Positions 3,920 through 5,253 of a DNA stretch of 5,253 nucleotides are shown here, one piece after another. A program made the translations under genes and the position numbers. Source of the DNA: Bacillota bacterium (GTDB lineage Bacteria > Bacillota_E > Sulfobacillia > Sulfobacillales > Sulfobacillaceae). Position 1 is the first letter of the stretch. Each line of letters opens with the position of its first letter. Under the pieces are notes generated by a model. That model was not told the origin of the DNA and did no database searches. It worked only from the letters and a program-made list of their open reading frames with translations. Location: contig JAKADJ010000203.1 in the NCBI GenBank assembly GCA_021820645.1, positions 1 through 5,253 of the forward strand. The letters run 5' to 3'.

Positions 3920-5253
3920 TCAGCGACCTTTTGGCGGTTCGTCAAACACCCGTCGCTGTCGTGCACGCTCCGTTTCAGCGACAAACAGCGGTATTTCGGC
4001 CTCTGCCGTGCCATAGCGGTAAAATCCATCGTCCACCCGGGGAATCGTCACAAAGTTATTCTCTGGGGGAGGACTGGACGTCGCCCATTCAAGCGTACGC
4101 GCGCCCCAGGGGTTTGACAGCGCCTTCGGGCCGCGAGCCCACGAATAGACCACATTCCATAGCGCGATGATGAAAGAGATGCCGAGTAGAAAGGCACTGA
4201 TAGAAATCCAGAAGTTCTGGTTCGCCAGGTATTGCGGGTATTGCGGGACCCAGCGGTTCATGCCGTGCAATCCCGCGGCAAACATCTGCAAAAACGTCGC
4301 GTTGAAGAAGAACCAAACGGCCACCGCCCCGATTCGTCCCCACGTCTCGTTGTACATACGGCCACTGAACTTCGGAAGCCAGTAATACAAGGCCCCAATC
4401 CACGCAAAGATCATTCCGCCCAGCAAGGTAAAGTGGAAGTGTGCGACCACAAAAAACGTGTTGTGCAGGGCCAAGTTTGCGGGCACATCGGCCAGGAAGA
4501 ATCCCGTCAGACCCCCAATGGTAAAGTTGAACATACTCATCAGCATGTACAACATGGGCGTGTTGAGTCGGATGCGCCCACGCCATAAGGTGCCGAAGGC
4601 CGACAGGAACATGACACCCGTGGGGATGGACACCGATTCCGTAAAGAACGAAAACGGGATCATAGACGAATTACGGATACTCGTAAACATGTGATGGGCC
4701 CAAACCATCGAGCTCAGAATCGCCAAGGCCGCCAAGGCCGTGATGACATAGTTTTTCGCAAACAATGTTTTGCCCGACATGGCGGAACTGACCTCCAACC
4801 ACATCGCCCAAGCCGGCAACATCACAATGTACACTTCGGGATGGCCAAACAACCAGAACAAGCTTTCCCAAGCTAAGGCAAACCCTCCGTGTGGAGTAAA
4901 GAAGTCCATCGGGACAATTCGGCTCAGCAACCCGAGGACCATCGTCGTGATAATTTCGGGAAGCCAAACCAAACTCATAACGGCGACCGTCACCTGTGAC
5001 CAGACAAACACGGGCATGCGGCCCCACGTGAGTCCCGGTGCGCGATGGAACAAAATCGTCACCAATAGGTTGTACGACGTCAGCAACGACGACAATGCCA
5101 TCGCAAAGATTCCCAGGTAGTAAAAGACCTGACCTGACGGATCTTGGCTCGCTAGCGGCTCATATCCCCAGAGCCCAGCCGTTGATCCGCCCAAAATGGG
5201 GATGAGGCATACCGTAAGTACCCCAGCCGGATACAGCCAAAACGCTAAGCCCC
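3920..5253 (-). CDS. ctaD: Heme-copper oxidase subunit I (A-type, partial: 5' end beyond the right edge)
   Basis: This is the catalytic membrane subunit that reduces O2 to water at heme a3-CuB while pumping protons. The frame is open to the right edge; 443 codons and the TGA stop are visible. Residue numbers here count from the TTG codon at 5192-5194, which is an internal Leu. Seen: 'HRAPG' (50-54); 'FGHPEVY' with CuB ligand H118, channel Glu E120 and the cross-link Tyr Y122; CuB ligands H167 and H168 in 'WAHHMFTS'; heme a3 and heme a ligands H252 and H254 in 'VVAHFHF'; and 'PKFSGRMYNETWG'. D-channel positions S35, S36 and N42 match S200, S201 and N207 of Rhodobacter sphaeroides. Unusual: the K-channel Lys of PTGxK is M195; 'GMPRR' is 'GMNRW' (311-315); and the Asp after the Mg-site His is N245, as in E. 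coli CyoB. A soluble tail follows about residue 352. The N-terminal helices, with one heme a ligand, are missing. Confidence 0.95.
   Translation of the reverse strand, partial: GLAFWLYPAGVLTVCLIPILGGSTAGLWGYEPLASQDPSGQVFYYLGIFAMALSSLLTSYNLLVTILFHRAPGLTWGRMPVFVWSQVTVAVMSLVWLPEIITTMVLGLLSRIVPMDFFTPHGGFALAWESLFWLFGHPEVYIVMLPAWAMWLEVSSAMSGKTLFAKNYVITALAALAILSSMVWAHHMFTSIRNSSMIPFSFFTESVSIPTGVMFLSAFGTLWRGRIRLNTPMLYMLMSMFNFTIGGLTGFFLADVPANLALHNTFFVVAHFHFTLLGGMIFAWIGALYYWLPKFSGRMYNETWGRIGAVAVWFFFNATFLQMFAAGLHGMNRWVPQYPQYLANQNFWISISAFLLGISFIIALWNVVYSWARGPKALSNPWGARTLEWATSSPPPENNFVTIPRVDDGFYRYGTAEAEIPLFVAETERARQRRVFDEPPKGR

Noticed and set aside
5192..5194. TTG as the real start of subunit I
   Set aside because: The frame continues open to the window edge with family-like sequence (a membrane segment 'FWLYPAGVLTVCLIPIL'), and the protein would lack its N-terminal helices.

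Overview
The window carries one strand-consistent gene cluster, all on the minus strand and read from right to left. It encodes part of a heme-copper terminal oxidase and the enzyme that makes its heme. In order of transcription: oxidase subunit I (5' end beyond the right edge, stop at 3920), a divergent subunit III-like protein (3810-3169), a 75-residue one-helix protein (3088-2861), a 363-residue polytopic membrane protein with an internal duplication (2798-1707), a 70-residue two-helix protein (1682-1470) and a 35-residue one-helix peptide overlapping it (1483-1376). After a 342-nt non-coding gap comes heme O synthase ctaB (1033-122). At the far left a new minus-strand gene begins (47 to edge); its 15 visible residues look like the start of a helix-turn-helix protein, and a consensus-like promoter sits directly before it.

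Host: no ribosomal or taxonomic marker is present. Strong Shine-Dalgarno sequences of the AAAGGAGG type, GTG and TTG starts, moderately high G+C and a divergent A-type oxidase with many small membrane proteins suggest a Gram-positive, Firmicutes-like bacterium. An acidophile such as Sulfobacillus is my guess from general resemblance, not something the sequence proves.

How the parts fit: subunit I holds heme a, heme a3 and CuB and reduces oxygen; the subunit III-like protein would stabilise it; CtaB farnesylates heme b to heme O, the precursor of heme A. The four unnamed membrane proteins lie inside the operon with good ribosome binding sites and short gaps, so they are candidate accessory subunits or assembly factors. 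Subunit II and the CuA site are not in the window, so the electron donor (cytochrome c, another copper protein or quinol) cannot be settled here.

Most notable: subunit I keeps the D-channel markers (two Ser, Asn, and the Glu of HPEVY) and the metal-binding His residues visible in the window, but the K-channel Lys of PTGxK is Met, and the second Arg of the usually paired propionate-binding arginines is Trp. The 363-residue protein is built from two related halves. The gap before ctaB holds interleaved, mutually exclusive stems of the kind expected in a regulatory leader or an unrecognised structured RNA.
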